DNA from: BOG-908 sp963848205
GTDB taxonomy: Bacteria > Pseudomonadota > Alphaproteobacteria > Acetobacterales > Acetobacteraceae
Assembly: GCA_963848205.1 (NCBI GenBank)
Contig: CAWKCV010000001.1
Span: 248,001 to 312,000, forward strand
Direction: 5' to 3'
DNA length: 64,000 nucleotides
The notes beneath the pieces were generated by a model. That model was not told the origin of the DNA. It saw nothing but the letters and a program-made list of their open reading frames with translations, and did not search any database. Shown here one piece after another: positions 42,424 through 52,080 of the stretch. Each line of letters starts with the position of its first letter. Within the stretch, counting starts at the first letter, position 1. A program made the position numbers and the translations under genes.

Positions 42424-43191
42424 ATGGATTGCCTGGTCGATCGCGCGATCATCCTGCCACCCGGCCCTGCCCGCCCGCCGATGGCGCCGCGGCGGACGAA
42501 GTCTGTCGTCGCGGCATCGGTCGCGTTGCATGTGGCGGCACTCGTGCTGCTGGGCACGATAGCCCGGCTGGCACCTCTGCGGCAGGCGTCGCAGGAGATC
42601 GGCGTTCCGGTCATATTTCTGCCGGCTGACGATGCGCCGGCGGTTGAGAACTCGGTTCTCTCGGCGTCCATGCTGCCGGCTGCCAGGTCGTTCGAGGCAG
42701 TGCCGCTTTTGCCGCCGACCCCGATGGTCGTGCCTGGCCACGCATCTGCGCCGAAGCTTCAGCCCAGAGCGGCCGTTCGGCGGGTTGAGCCGACGATGCC
42801 GGCGGCGGCCTTGCAGCACGCGCGCGCCGCTCCGTCGTCGGCACCTCCGGTGGAGAAGCAGGCTGCCCTGACGTTCCCGCCGTCCACGCTCTCGACGCAG
42901 GCAGCTTTGGCCGGCTTTGCCGAAGGGGTGCATCGCGCCGTGCAGCAGGTCGCCTCCTACCCCGCTGCCGCACGATTGCAGCACAGGCAGGGGCGGACGC
43001 AGCTCCGTTTCGATTACGACGACGGCACGGTGAGCGACGAGGCCATTGTGGTATCGAGCCAGTCGGCATCGCTGGACGGCGCGGCGATGCAGGCCGTGCG
43101 GCGGGCTGCGCTGCCGCGTCCGGCACCGCCTCTGGGGCCGCATGTGCATGGACTGCTGGTGTGGGTCGATTTTGCGCTCGCTTACGACTAG
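42424..43191 (+). CDS. TonB-like energy transducer
   Basis: A 255-residue protein with one N-terminal membrane helix (SVVAASVALHVAALVLLGTIARL), a Pro/Ala-rich periplasmic spacer of about 130 residues and a C-terminal TonB-type domain (SYPAAARLQHRQGRTQLRFDYDDGTVSDEAIVVSSQSASLDGAAMQAVRRA). It would couple the proton-motive force to outer-membrane receptors. ExbB/ExbD are not adjacent and no TonB-dependent receptor is in the window; the corrinoid importer is one possible client system (inference). Confidence 0.85.
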   Translation: MDCLVDRAIILPPGPARPPMAPRRTKSVVAASVALHVAALVLLGTIARLAPLRQASQEIGVPVIFLPADDAPAVENSVLSASMLPAARSFEAVPLLPPTPMVVPGHASAPKLQPRAAVRRVEPTMPAAALQHARAAPSSAPPVEKQAALTFPPSTLSTQAALAGFAEGVHRAVQQVASYPAAARLQHRQGRTQLRFDYDDGTVSDEAIVVSSQSASLDGAAMQAVRRAALPRPAPPLGPHVHGLLVWVDFALAYD

Positions 43192-43209
43192 CCCATTCTA
43201 CGACGCAGC

Positions 43210-43827
43210 ATGACAGATCGACATTTCTACGAGCCCGCCCGCGGCCATGGGCTGCCGCACGACCCGTTCAACGCCATCATCGGGCCAAGGCCGATCGGGT
43301 GGATTTCGACACGCGGTGCGGACCGTTCGGTCAATCTTGCGCCCTACAGCTTTTTCAACGCGTTCAACTATCATCCGCCGATCATCGGGTTTGCCAGCGT
43401 GCAGGCGAAAGATTCGCTGCGGAATGCGCGTGAGACCGGGGTGTTCGGCTGGAATTTGGCCACGCGCGCTTTGGCCGAACAGATGAATGCGAGTTGCGCC
43501 AGCGTCCCCTACGGCACCGACGAGTTCGCGCTGGCCCGGCTGACGCAGGCGCCGGCGCGGCTGATCGACGTGCCGCTGGTGGCTGAAAGCCCGGTGCATT
43601 TCGAATGCCGCGTGTCCGACATCGTCCAGTTGAAAGGCTGGCAAGGCAACCTGGCCGAGGCCTGGCTGGTGCTGGGCGAAGTGGTGGGCGTGCATATCGA
43701 TCAGGCGCTGCTGCCGGGCGGCGTGTTCGACACGTTCGGCGCCGCGATCATCCTGCGGGCGGGCGGGCCAAGCGCCTACGCGGAAATTGGGCCGACGGAC
43801 CGCTTCGACATGAAGCGACCAAAATAG
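43210..43827 (+). CDS. Flavin reductase-like FMN-binding family protein
   Basis: A 205-residue split-barrel flavoprotein: LPHDPFNAIIGPRPIGWISTRGADRSVNLAPYSFFNAFNYHPPIIGFAS is the FMN-binding start of the flavin reductase-like domain, followed by VFGWNLATRALAEQMN and HFECRVSDIVQL. It probably supplies reduced flavin or acts as an NAD(P)H:FMN oxidoreductase; the partner is unknown. It follows the TonB-like gene by 18 bases. Confidence 0.9.
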   Translation: MTDRHFYEPARGHGLPHDPFNAIIGPRPIGWISTRGADRSVNLAPYSFFNAFNYHPPIIGFASVQAKDSLRNARETGVFGWNLATRALAEQMNASCASVPYGTDEFALARLTQAPARLIDVPLVAESPVHFECRVSDIVQLKGWQGNLAEAWLVLGEVVGVHIDQALLPGGVFDTFGAAIILRAGGPSAYAEIGPTDRFDMKRPK

Positions 43828-43868
43828 CAAACTTTTTTGGTCCTTTTTCAAAAAAGGACTACTTGCCT
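43826..43868 (-). repeat. Palindromic element copy 18
   Basis: Fills the whole gap between the convergent flavin reductase and accC ends; the GTAGTCC variant provides the accC stop TAG. Confidence 0.93.
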
Positions 43869-45214
43869 TTCTCCACAAACTGCTCAAGCCAGTGGATTGT
43901 GTAGTCGCCCGCCTGGAATTCGGGTTCTTCGACAATGCGCTGGTGTAACGGCAGCGTGGTCTTGATCCCCAGCACCGCGAACTCGTCCAGCGCACGCCTT
44001 AGCCGGGCGATGGCTTCCGGGCGGGTCGGCGCGTGCACGATCAGCTTGGCGACCAGGCTGTCGTAATAAGGCGGGACGACGTAGCCGGCGTAGAGTGCCG
44101 AGTCGACGCGCACACCGAGGCCGCCGGGGGCGTGGAAGGCGACGACCTTGCCGGGCGTGGGCGAGAAGGTTTCGGGGTCTTCGGCGTTGACGCGGCATTC
44201 GATGGCGTGGCCCGAGAAGCGCACATCGGCCTGGGTGTAGCCGAGGGGTTCGCCGGCGGCGATGCGGATCTGCTCGCGCACCAGATCGACGTTGCAGACC
44301 ATTTCGGTGACCGGGTGCTCGACCTGCAGGCGGGTGTTCATCTCGATGAAGGCGAACTGGCCGTCCTGGTAGAGGAATTCGAGCGTGCCGGCGTTGCGGT
44401 AGCCGAGCTTTGCGAGTGCGGCGGTGGCGGTGGCGCCGATGGCGTCGCGTTCGGCGGCGGTGAGGACGGGGGAGCCGGCTTCTTCGAGCAGCTTCTGGTG
44501 GCGGCGTTGCAGGCTGCAGTCGCGTTCGCCGAAATGGACGACGTTGCCGTGCGCATCGGCCATGATCTGCAGCTCGATATGGCGTGGGCGGTCGAGGTAT
44601 TTCTCGAGGTAGACTTCGTCGTTGCCGAAGGCGGCGCGGGCTTCGGTGCGGGCGACCCGCCAGGCTTCCTCCAGCTCGTCCTCGGCGTGGGCGACCTTCA
44701 TGCCGCGGCCGCCACCGCCGGCGGTGGCCTTGATGAGGATCGGGTAGCCGACCGTGGCGGCGACGATGCGGGCGGTTTCCAGGTCGGGCAGCGCGCCGTC
44801 CGAGCCGGGGACCAGCGGGACGCCGAGGCCGGCCATGGCGGTGCGGGCGGTGATCTTGTCACCCATCATGCGGATGTGGTCGCTGGAGGGGCCGATGAAG
44901 GTGAGGCCGTGCGCTTCGACCATTTCGGCGAAGGCAGCGTTTTCGCTGAGGAAGCCGTAGCCGGGATGGATGGCGTCGGCCCCGGTGACGATGGCGGCCG
45001 AGAGGATGGCGGCCATGTTGAGGTAGCTTTCGCGCGCCGACGGCGGCCCGATGCAGACGCTCTCGTCGGCCAGGCGGACATGCATCGCGGTGGAATCCGC
45101 GGTGGAGTGGACGGCGACGGAGGGGATGCCGAGTTCGCGGCAGGCGCGCTGGACGCGCAGCGCGATCTCGCCGCGGTTGGCGATCAGGATCTTGGTGAAC
45201 AGGGGTGCCGGCAT
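43859..45214 (-). CDS. accC: Biotin carboxylase subunit of acetyl-CoA carboxylase
   Basis: ATP-dependent carboxylation of biotin on AccB, the first half-reaction of malonyl-CoA formation. The 451-residue product shows KILIANRGEIALRVQRACRELGI, GYGFLSENAAFAE, the ATP-grasp glycine loop KATAGGGGRGMK, the GERDCSLQRRHQK motif, and EMNTRLQVEHPVTEMV with the catalytic residues. ATG 45214 follows accB by 2 bases. The last codons and stop merge into a palindromic element. Confidence 0.96.
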   Translation of the reverse strand: MPAPLFTKILIANRGEIALRVQRACRELGIPSVAVHSTADSTAMHVRLADESVCIGPPSARESYLNMAAILSAAIVTGADAIHPGYGFLSENAAFAEMVEAHGLTFIGPSSDHIRMMGDKITARTAMAGLGVPLVPGSDGALPDLETARIVAATVGYPILIKATAGGGGRGMKVAHAEDELEEAWRVARTEARAAFGNDEVYLEKYLDRPRHIELQIMADAHGNVVHFGERDCSLQRRHQKLLEEAGSPVLTAAERDAIGATATAALAKLGYRNAGTLEFLYQDGQFAFIEMNTRLQVEHPVTEMVCNVDLVREQIRIAAGEPLGYTQADVRFSGHAIECRVNAEDPETFSPTPGKVVAFHAPGGLGVRVDSALYAGYVVPPYYDSLVAKLIVHAPTRPEAIARLRRALDEFAVLGIKTTLPLHQRIVEEPEFQAGDYTIHWLEQFVEKGK

Positions 45215-45216
45215 GG

Positions 45217-45678
45217 TCAGTCGATGACCATGAGCACTTCGCCATATTCGACCGGCACGCCTGGTGTGATGCACACGCGGCTGAGCGTGCCGGCGCGCGG
45301 CGCCTTGATCTGGTTGAAGGTTTTCATCGCCTCGATGAGCAGAAGCGTCTGGCCGGCGGCGACTTGCTGGCCGAGGGTGACGAAATTGGCGGCCCCCGGT
45401 TCGGGAGCGAGATAGGCGACGCCGACCATCGGGCTTTTCACCGCGCCGGGATGCTTGCCGAGATCGTCGGAGCTTGCCTGGGCACTTTCGGCGATGGGGG
45501 CCGCGACGGGGGAAGCGGCCAAGGCGGGTGCGGCGACGGCGGCTTGCATGATGGCGGGCGCGCGCACCACGCGGATGCGGCTGTCGCCTTCGGAAATTTC
45601 GATTTCGGTGAGGCCGGTGTCGAGCAGGATTTCGGCGAGCACGCGGATGGCGTCGGCATCGACCGGCAGCTTGCTCAC
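45217..45678 (-). CDS. accB: Biotin carboxyl carrier protein of acetyl-CoA carboxylase
   Basis: Carrier of the biotin prosthetic group, 153 residues. A short N-terminal domain (KLPVDADAIRVLAEILLDTGLTEIEISEGDSRIRVVR) and Ala/Pro linker are followed by the biotinyl domain with the modified Lys119 in EAMKTFNQI. GTG 45678 overlaps the aroQ stop (GTGA), so translation is coupled along aroQ-accB-accC. Confidence 0.96.
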   Translation of the reverse strand: MSKLPVDADAIRVLAEILLDTGLTEIEISEGDSRIRVVRAPAIMQAAVAAPALAASPVAAPIAESAQASSDDLGKHPGAVKSPMVGVAYLAPEPGAANFVTLGQQVAAGQTLLLIEAMKTFNQIKAPRAGTLSRVCITPGVPVEYGEVLMVID

Positions 45679-46127
45679 GCTTCTTCGTCCAGCAGCATTT
45701 CGGCCAGCGCCGTCAGTGCCAGGCCGTAGCCTCGTATGCCGAGGCCGCAGATGACGCCCTGGACCGCGCGGGAGATGAGCGAGTGGCGGCGGAATTCCTC
45801 GCGCGCATGGATATTGGTCAGATGAACCTCGACGGTGGGGAGCTCGACGGCAAGCAGCGCGTCCATCAGGGCGATGGAGGTGTGGCTGTAGCCGCCCGGG
45901 TTGATGACGATGCCGCGCGCCCGGCTGCGGCATTCCTGCACCCAGGTGATCAGCTCGCCTTCGTGGTTGGTTTGGCGGAAATCGATCGACAGGTCGAGCG
46001 CTTCGGCGGTTTCCGCACACAGCGCTTCGAGGTCGTCGAGCGTCGCCGCCCCGTAGAGGGTGGGTTCGCGTGAGCCGAGCAGGTTGAGATTGGGGCCGTT
46101 GAGGACGGCGATCATGGGGATTGGCAT
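45675..46127 (-). CDS. aroQ: Type II 3-dehydroquinate dehydratase
   Basis: Converts 3-dehydroquinate to 3-dehydroshikimate in the shikimate pathway. The 150-residue product has VLNGPNLNLLGSREPTLYG, the catalytic Tyr region, INPGGYSHTSIALMDAL and VEVHLTNIHAREEFRRHS. It is first in the operon with accB and accC, a common arrangement. ATG 46127 is used; ATG 46115 is an in-frame alternative. Confidence 0.95.
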   Translation of the reverse strand: MPIPMIAVLNGPNLNLLGSREPTLYGAATLDDLEALCAETAEALDLSIDFRQTNHEGELITWVQECRSRARGIVINPGGYSHTSIALMDALLAVELPTVEVHLTNIHAREEFRRHSLISRAVQGVICGLGIRGYGLALTALAEMLLDEEA

Positions 46128-46165
46128 GAAGCGGGGGGGCTAGCACGGGTGGGGGTGGGGAGAAA

Positions 46166-46210
46166 GGCAAGCACTTCTTTTTTGAAAAAAAGAAGCAAAA
46201 AACTTCTGCT
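46166..46210 (+). repeat. Palindromic element copy 19
   Basis: Stem CTTCTTTTTT-GA-AAAAAAGAAG, 39 bases upstream of aroQ. It faces copy 20 across a small GC palindrome, GCTCGTGCACGAGC. Confidence 0.9.
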
Positions 46211-46235
46211 CCGCGCTCGTGCACGAGCGGGGAAG

Positions 46236-46280
46236 AGAAGTTTCTTGGTCCTTTTCTTCAAAAAAGGATTGCTTGCTTCC
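46236..46280 (-). repeat. Palindromic element copy 20
   Basis: Reverse-oriented copy whose GGAAGCAAGC end abuts the stop of the surface protein gene. Confidence 0.88.
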
Positions 46281-48962
46281 TCACGTATGGAACAGCGTCA
46301 GCCCCCCGCCAGGCCCTTCCCCGATCGTCAGCAACGACCCCGACACCGAGCCCGCGAAATCCAGCGTGATCGTCGGCTGTCCTGCTTCGGCGATCGAGAC
46401 CATGCTGGTGGTCACACCATTGCTGACGCTGGTGGTGACCGTGGGGGTGATGTTGGCGAAGGCGAAGCCTTGCAGCTCGACGCCGTCGCCGGCCGCGAAG
46501 CCGGAGATCACGCTGCCGAAGGACGCGGGGTGCACCAGGCTGAGCAGCCCGCCGCCCGTGCCGAAGCCGATCGGGGTTTTTTCCGACGATGTGTCGTTCA
46601 GCACGAGGGTGCCGCCGGCCGAGATGTTGACGCTGCCGGTGCCGGTGAGCGGGCCGAGGAAGTTGAGCTCGCCGTTGGAGATCTTGATCGCGCCGTTATC
46701 GACGGTCGCCACGCTGAGTGTGGCGGTGCCAGCGCCTGAGGCGAGCAGCGTGCCGTTGACGACCAGTGCGCCCTGGACGTTGTTGGGCGAATTGCCGATC
46801 GAGGCGCCGGCATCCAGCGTGTAGGTCGCGCCGGCGCCGACCGTGATCGTGGAGGCCACGCTGCCGCCGCCGGTGAGTGCGACGGTGCTGGATTGTTCGG
46901 TCGCACCTTCGAAGACGAGCTGGGAGCCGAGCAGGGCGATCGATTGCGGATTGATCACCGGGCCCTGGCCGATGGTGGCCGCGCCTTTGACGACAACGGT
47001 GCCTGGGCCCTGGATGACGCCATACTCCAGCGACGTGACACCGGAGAGGGTGAGGGTATTGCCGGCCAGCGAGAGGGTGCCGCCCGCCTGCGACCAGTCG
47101 TGCGCGTAGGCGACGCCGCCTTGCAGCGCGATCTGGCCGGCATCGAGGATCACCTCGCCGACGCTGAGCAGGAGGCCGCCGGCAAACGCGACGTTGCCGG
47201 TGATGTCGAGCGCGCCGGCCCCGGTGACGACGCCGCCGAGCACGCCGAACTGAGCGCCGCCGATGGAGCCGCCGCCGTTGCCGCTGAGCGTGAGCATGCC
47301 GGTGGCGACGACCAGAGTGCCGTAATTGTTGAAGTTGTTCTGAACGACGCTGTTGCCGCTGCCATTGTGTTTTTCGAACAGGCCGTAGTTGTTGATGGTG
47401 CCGTGCGTGCCGGTGATCGACGCGGCCGGGCCTTTCAGAAACCAGCTCTCGCCGGCTTCGACGTTTACGCTGTCGATGGCGTCTGGCTCGTTGCCGACCT
47501 GGATCACGCCGGTCTGGCTGACGACCGACGTGCCGGTGCCGGCGTTGCTGCCGCTGAGGATGGTGTTGCCGAAATCGAAGGTGAGGTTGCCTTCGAGCGC
47601 CACGTTGCCGCCGAGATTGACCATGCCGCTGTTGAGCACCGTGCCGGTGCCTTCGAGCAGGCCGCCATCGAGTGCCACCTGGCCGAGCAGCGACAGGGTG
47701 CTGCCGCCTGTCGGGCCGTTCGAACCGGTGCCGACGACGAGCGCGCCGCCGGTCTGCTCGAAGACGCCGCCATAGCTGAGGCTGTTGCTGGTGAGCGTGA
47801 TGTTGGCGCTCTGTTCGAGCACGGTGCGCGCGACGGTGAGATTGAAGTTCGAGCTCGATATCGCGAAGTTGCCGGTGGAGAACGCAGCGGTGCCCGCACC
47901 TTCGAGGGTGCCGTTGAGCGTGCTGGTGACGCCGTTGTTGCTCGGGCCCTGGAACAGCAGCATGCCGGCTGCCACGTCGATGATGCCGGTGTTGAAGATG
48001 GGCGCGAAGATGGTGCTGGTGCCGGTGAACGGATTGCCGCCCGACTTGATGAGCAGCCCGGCATTGAGGATTTCGCCGGCCGAGTTCTGATTGGTGATCG
48101 AGGCTTCGCCGGCGAGACGCAGCGTGCCGGTGGAGGCGACGCTGAGGGTGCCGCCGCCGACCACGCCCAGATTGACCAGGCCGATCTGCGTGGCGGTGCC
48201 TGCTACATTGAGGGTGGTGCCGCTTTCCAGCGAGAGGCCGTTGAAGTGGCCGGTGCCGGTCAGGTTGGTGGTGGAGTTGGCGATCGCGCCGTTCAGCGAT
48301 GCGACGCCCGAGAGGTTGAGCGTGTAGCCGCCCAGGTTCAGCGTGCTGGGCGCGTCCAGCCGGAAATTGTGGCTGTAGGTGAGGTTTTCGTTGAGATAGA
48401 CCGTGCCGCCTGCCAACTGCAGAAAATTGGACGTGTCGGTGAAGCCGCTCGCGAGCGTGACCGCGCTGCTGTTGAGAACGAGCGCGCCATTACCGGTGAC
48501 GGTGCCGGCGAGCGTGGTGAAGTTCTCGGTGTCCGTCAGGGCGCCGCGATTGATCTGGAGCGTGCTGGCGGCACCTTGGGTGAAGCTGTTGCCGGCGGTG
48601 CTGGCGGCAAAGCTGGCACCGCCGAGCAAAGAGAGCGTGCCGCCGGCGAGTGCCACCGGGCCCGCGACGCTGGTATTGTTGCCGGCGCTGGCAAGGCTGA
48701 GCTGGCCAGCCGAGACGGACAGGCCGCCCGAGATGGCCGTCTGGTTGGCGACGGAGAGCGCGCCGCCGGTCACCGAGAGGGCGGCATTCTGGGTGTTGAG
48801 CGCGTCGAGCACGAGGGTGCCGGTGGTGTAGGTCACCGCGATCGGGCCTTGGCTCCCGACGATGAACACGTCGTCGCCGGTCAGCGGGCCGGTCGCCACG
48901 CTCCAGCTGGAGGTGTTGGACCATAATCCGCTCAGGGTGTTCGTCCAGCTTACCGAAGCCAT
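46281..48962 (-). CDS. Large beta-strand-repeat surface/secreted protein
   Basis: An 893-residue Gly/Ser/Thr/Asn-rich, very Lys/Arg-poor protein of repeated short beta units (G-x-L-x-L-x-G, such as LSLASAGNNTS, TLSVASTGTLRLAG, NTLTLSGVTSLEYG), predicted as a parallel beta-helix. It begins with a Trp-rich module (SWTNTLSGLWSNTSSWS) and no cleavable signal peptide. It ends in a domain with PASFGSVISGFAAGDGVELQGFAF and the terminus GGGLTLFHT, shared in style with its upstream neighbour. A type I-secreted adhesin is the best guess; neither exporter nor autotransporter barrel is seen. Confidence 0.75.
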   Translation of the reverse strand: MASVSWTNTLSGLWSNTSSWSVATGPLTGDDVFIVGSQGPIAVTYTTGTLVLDALNTQNAALSVTGGALSVANQTAISGGLSVSAGQLSLASAGNNTSVAGPVALAGGTLSLLGGASFAASTAGNSFTQGAASTLQINRGALTDTENFTTLAGTVTGNGALVLNSSAVTLASGFTDTSNFLQLAGGTVYLNENLTYSHNFRLDAPSTLNLGGYTLNLSGVASLNGAIANSTTNLTGTGHFNGLSLESGTTLNVAGTATQIGLVNLGVVGGGTLSVASTGTLRLAGEASITNQNSAGEILNAGLLIKSGGNPFTGTSTIFAPIFNTGIIDVAAGMLLFQGPSNNGVTSTLNGTLEGAGTAAFSTGNFAISSSNFNLTVARTVLEQSANITLTSNSLSYGGVFEQTGGALVVGTGSNGPTGGSTLSLLGQVALDGGLLEGTGTVLNSGMVNLGGNVALEGNLTFDFGNTILSGSNAGTGTSVVSQTGVIQVGNEPDAIDSVNVEAGESWFLKGPAASITGTHGTINNYGLFEKHNGSGNSVVQNNFNNYGTLVVATGMLTLSGNGGGSIGGAQFGVLGGVVTGAGALDITGNVAFAGGLLLSVGEVILDAGQIALQGGVAYAHDWSQAGGTLSLAGNTLTLSGVTSLEYGVIQGPGTVVVKGAATIGQGPVINPQSIALLGSQLVFEGATEQSSTVALTGGGSVASTITVGAGATYTLDAGASIGNSPNNVQGALVVNGTLLASGAGTATLSVATVDNGAIKISNGELNFLGPLTGTGSVNISAGGTLVLNDTSSEKTPIGFGTGGGLLSLVHPASFGSVISGFAAGDGVELQGFAFANITPTVTTSVSNGVTTSMVSIAEAGQPTITLDFAGSVSGSLLTIGEGPGGGLTLFHT

Positions 48963-49050
48963 TGTCGTGTCCTCTGCAATCGTTGCTTGGCACCCCTGGC
49001 GAGCGGCCGCCGTAGTTCGGCGTGGCCCTGGTCCAGAGGCATGGCCGGTC

Positions 49051-52000
49051 TCAGGTGTGGGTAATCGTTGCGATGCCGCCGCTGCCGGCGCCGAAGGTGA
49101 ACGAGCTCAGGGTTTGGGCAGTGGAGAAGTTGAGCGTGAGCGCGTTCTGGCCGTCGCTGACCACGATCTGGTTGTGCGAGCTGCCGTAGGTGCCGCTGAG
49201 CGAGGACGCGTTGAGCAGGCTGAGCTGGATGGCATCTGGGCTGCCGAAATTCTCGATGGTCGCGTTGAAGCCTTTCAGCTCGTCGATCCGCAGCGTGCCC
49301 GCGCCGGCGAAATTCAGCTGGGTGGCCGAACCCACCGCCGAGGTGTTGAGAAATTCGATCATCCCGCCGCCGGCGATGGCAAAGCTGCCAGTGCTGCCGG
49401 CGCTGACGGTGCCGCCGATCTGCAGATGGCCGAGATTGGCGGCGATCGTGCCGGTATCGACGATACTGGTATTGATCAGGCTGGTCTGATTGCCGTTGGC
49501 CAGCAGCGATCCCGCGACCGACAGTATGCCGTCGCCGGTGATGCTGGACTGGGCCAGGAACGTATCGGAGGCGCCGTGGGCGATGAGCAGGGTGGCGTTG
49601 CTGGCGCCGCCTTGCGGGTCGCCGACCTGGATGAGGTTGGACTGGAGGGCCTGGCCGGCGATGGTGAGGGTGGCGTTGCCCTCGACATTGACGCCGCCGA
49701 GGGCGGTCGCACCGGCTACGGAAAGGGTGCCGTTGCCGAGCAGGGTGAGCGCCTGGGGTTCGCCCAGTGTGGCCGGGCCCGACGACGCGAACGTGCTGGA
49801 GCCGAGCGCGAGCGTGCCGGATGCGGTGAAGTCGCCGGCATAGGTCTGGTTGGCGGCGAGCGCGACCGTTGCCGATCCGCCGAACGCCAGGCCGCCCGAT
49901 TGGAGTGCCAGGCCGGAGCCGAGCGTGAAGGTGCCGGCACCCAGCGTGATGTGGCCCGGGCCCGACAAGGTGCCCTGCAGCGAGCCGCCGCCGAGCAGGC
50001 TGAGGAGCGGTGCGTTGGCCAGGATGTTGCCCGATGCGGTCTCGATCACGTCGCTCAGGATCAGCGGATTGCTCAGATCATTCTCGGCGAGCGTGCCGGC
50101 GAGGCTGATCGTGCCGCCGCTGATGACGTTGTAGTTGTCGTCGAGCACGCTGTAGATGGCGCCCGAGGCGATCGCCAGCGTTCCGTCGCCCGCCGCGCCG
50201 CTCAGCGAGAGGTTGGCGATCTGGTCGGCATGGCCCGCCACGAGCAGCTCGGCGCCGCCTTCGACCAGGTATGTGCTGACCGTGAGCTGGCCTGTCGTGG
50301 CCAGGGTTCCGCCATCGGTGACGTTGCTGAGGTCGAGGCTGGTCGGGCCGGAAAGCGCGAATGTGTGACCCTGGAGATCGAGCACGCCGCCGGTGAATTC
50401 GGAGAACGAATTTGCATCCGACAGATTGGCTTGCAGGGACACGTTGGACGAGACGCCGAGTGCGGCGACGGTGATCACCAGCCCGGTTTCGAGCACGCTG
50501 CTGGAGGTGTTGCCGTTGAGGTCGATCAGCCCATTGCCGGCGAGCGTGCCGCCGAGGACGTTGCCGCCCGTCAGCGTCAATGTGCTGTTGGAGACGATCG
50601 TTCCGGTACTTGTGAAATTCGTCTGGACGACCGCGTTGCCGGTGCCGTTCGGGTCGATGAACAGGCCGCTATTGTTGAAATTGCCGAACTGGCCGGTGAT
50701 GTTGCCATCGCCCTCGTCCGTCCAGCTGGCATTGGCGGCGACGTTGATGACCGGGTTGGACGACGTGCCGAAATAGATGCCGCCGGTCTGGTCGACGGCG
50801 CCGGTCACGTTGATCGTGGTCGGGCCGCCGATATTGACGTTGTTCATCTCGGCCTGACCGACGATGTCGAGCGTGCCGCCGTAACTGGTGACGCGGCCGC
50901 CATCGAAATCGGCGTGTCCGGACAGTGTGAGAACCGCGCTATGCGAATTGAGGTTCAGCACGCCGCCGGAGATGTCCCATGCGCCGGCATAGGAAAGCGG
51001 GCCGTTCAGCACGACCACGCCACCTTCCTGATGCACGGTGGCGACGCTGAGCGCGAGCTTGCCGCCGAATGTCGTCTGCCCGCCTTGCAGGCCCAGCGTG
51101 CCTGCGCCGCTGACCGCGCCGCCCACGGAATTGACCAGGCCGTTCAACCGCAGCTCGCCGATATTGGCTTGCAATGTTCCTGTGCTGGTCAGCGAGGCAT
51201 CGATTTGCGACAGCTTGCCGCCGCCGGTCTTGGCGAACACGCCGGAGTTCGTGATGCTGCCGACATTCGAGGGGTCGGTGATGCCCCAATTGCCGTTGAT
51301 GGCATAATGACCGAGTTTGCCGACGTTGATTTTCGCGCCGGAATCCGTGATGCCCAGGGAAAGATTGTTGGCCTGCACGGCGCTTTTGAGAACGTTGACG
51401 ATCAGGCCGTTGTCCAGCGTGGTCGATGAGGCGGCAGTGCCGAGCGTGAGCGTGTTGTTGACGTTGATGACGCCGTTGCCGATGACGCCGGAGAGCACCG
51501 CCGTCGCGTTCAGCGCCAGCGAATGGCCGAACAAATCGACGATGGCGTTGTTGGCTGTGAGATTGTGCGCGAGCGCGTAGTTGGTCAGGAACCCGAGCTT
51601 GGCGCCGTTATCGAGCAGGATGGTGCTCAGCTGGCAGTTGAAGCCTTGCTGGACATAGACGGTGGCGCCGTTCGCACCGCTCAGTTCGAGCGTGCCGCCA
51701 CCGGCGAGCGTGCCGGCGAGGGAGCCGCCATCGACGAGTGTCAGCTTGCCGGAGAGCGCGCGGATGGTGCCGCCGGTAAGAGCGAAGCTGCTGTTGAATG
51801 TCGCACCCTGGCCGCTGACGGTGTAGGTGCCGGCCGATTGCGAGAAGCCGCCGTTGAACGTGGCGTTGTGGACGGTGAAAAGATTGCCGCCGTTGATGTT
51901 GAACTGCGAACCTTGGGTGTAGAGCGTATAGGCGGCCGCGTTGATGCCGGCGCCGACGGAGACGGTGATGCCGGGCACGGAAATGGTGACGGCATCGAGG

Positions 52001-52080
52001 TCGGTCGGCAGCCCGTTGGGACCCCAGTCCGCGGCGTTGCCCCAGCTGTCGCTCTTCCCCGTCCATACGATATTTGTCAT
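49051..52080 (-). CDS. Large beta-strand-repeat surface/secreted protein, paralogue
   Basis: A 1009-residue protein of the same architecture as its downstream neighbour: a short Trp-containing start (TNIVWTGKSDSWGNAADWGPNGLPTDLDAVTI), then many beta units (GGTLELSGANG, GNGVINVNNTLTLG, GTLDIVGQAEMNNVNIGGPTTINVTG), ending in an ISGF-like terminal domain and TFGAGSGGIATITHT. It lacks a cleavable signal. ATG 52080 begins the conserved module, preferred over 52134. The gap to the neighbour is 88 bases. Probable adhesin or matrix protein (inference). The 270 bases upstream show no recognised signal. Confidence 0.75.
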   Translation of the reverse strand: MTNIVWTGKSDSWGNAADWGPNGLPTDLDAVTISVPGITVSVGAGINAAAYTLYTQGSQFNINGGNLFTVHNATFNGGFSQSAGTYTVSGQGATFNSSFALTGGTIRALSGKLTLVDGGSLAGTLAGGGTLELSGANGATVYVQQGFNCQLSTILLDNGAKLGFLTNYALAHNLTANNAIVDLFGHSLALNATAVLSGVIGNGVINVNNTLTLGTAASSTTLDNGLIVNVLKSAVQANNLSLGITDSGAKINVGKLGHYAINGNWGITDPSNVGSITNSGVFAKTGGGKLSQIDASLTSTGTLQANIGELRLNGLVNSVGGAVSGAGTLGLQGGQTTFGGKLALSVATVHQEGGVVVLNGPLSYAGAWDISGGVLNLNSHSAVLTLSGHADFDGGRVTSYGGTLDIVGQAEMNNVNIGGPTTINVTGAVDQTGGIYFGTSSNPVINVAANASWTDEGDGNITGQFGNFNNSGLFIDPNGTGNAVVQTNFTSTGTIVSNSTLTLTGGNVLGGTLAGNGLIDLNGNTSSSVLETGLVITVAALGVSSNVSLQANLSDANSFSEFTGGVLDLQGHTFALSGPTSLDLSNVTDGGTLATTGQLTVSTYLVEGGAELLVAGHADQIANLSLSGAAGDGTLAIASGAIYSVLDDNYNVISGGTISLAGTLAENDLSNPLILSDVIETASGNILANAPLLSLLGGGSLQGTLSGPGHITLGAGTFTLGSGLALQSGGLAFGGSATVALAANQTYAGDFTASGTLALGSSTFASSGPATLGEPQALTLLGNGTLSVAGATALGGVNVEGNATLTIAGQALQSNLIQVGDPQGGASNATLLIAHGASDTFLAQSSITGDGILSVAGSLLANGNQTSLINTSIVDTGTIAANLGHLQIGGTVSAGSTGSFAIAGGGMIEFLNTSAVGSATQLNFAGAGTLRIDELKGFNATIENFGSPDAIQLSLLNASSLSGTYGSSHNQIVVSDGQNALTLNFSTAQTLSSFTFGAGSGGIATITHT

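Noticed and set aside
48862..51429. An 855-residue open frame on the plus strand opposite the surface proteins
   Set aside because: Shadow frame of GC-rich, repeat-coding DNA; no domain, very Ala/Gly/Arg/Gln-rich, and no ribosome-binding site. The minus-strand products have coherent beta-repeat structure.
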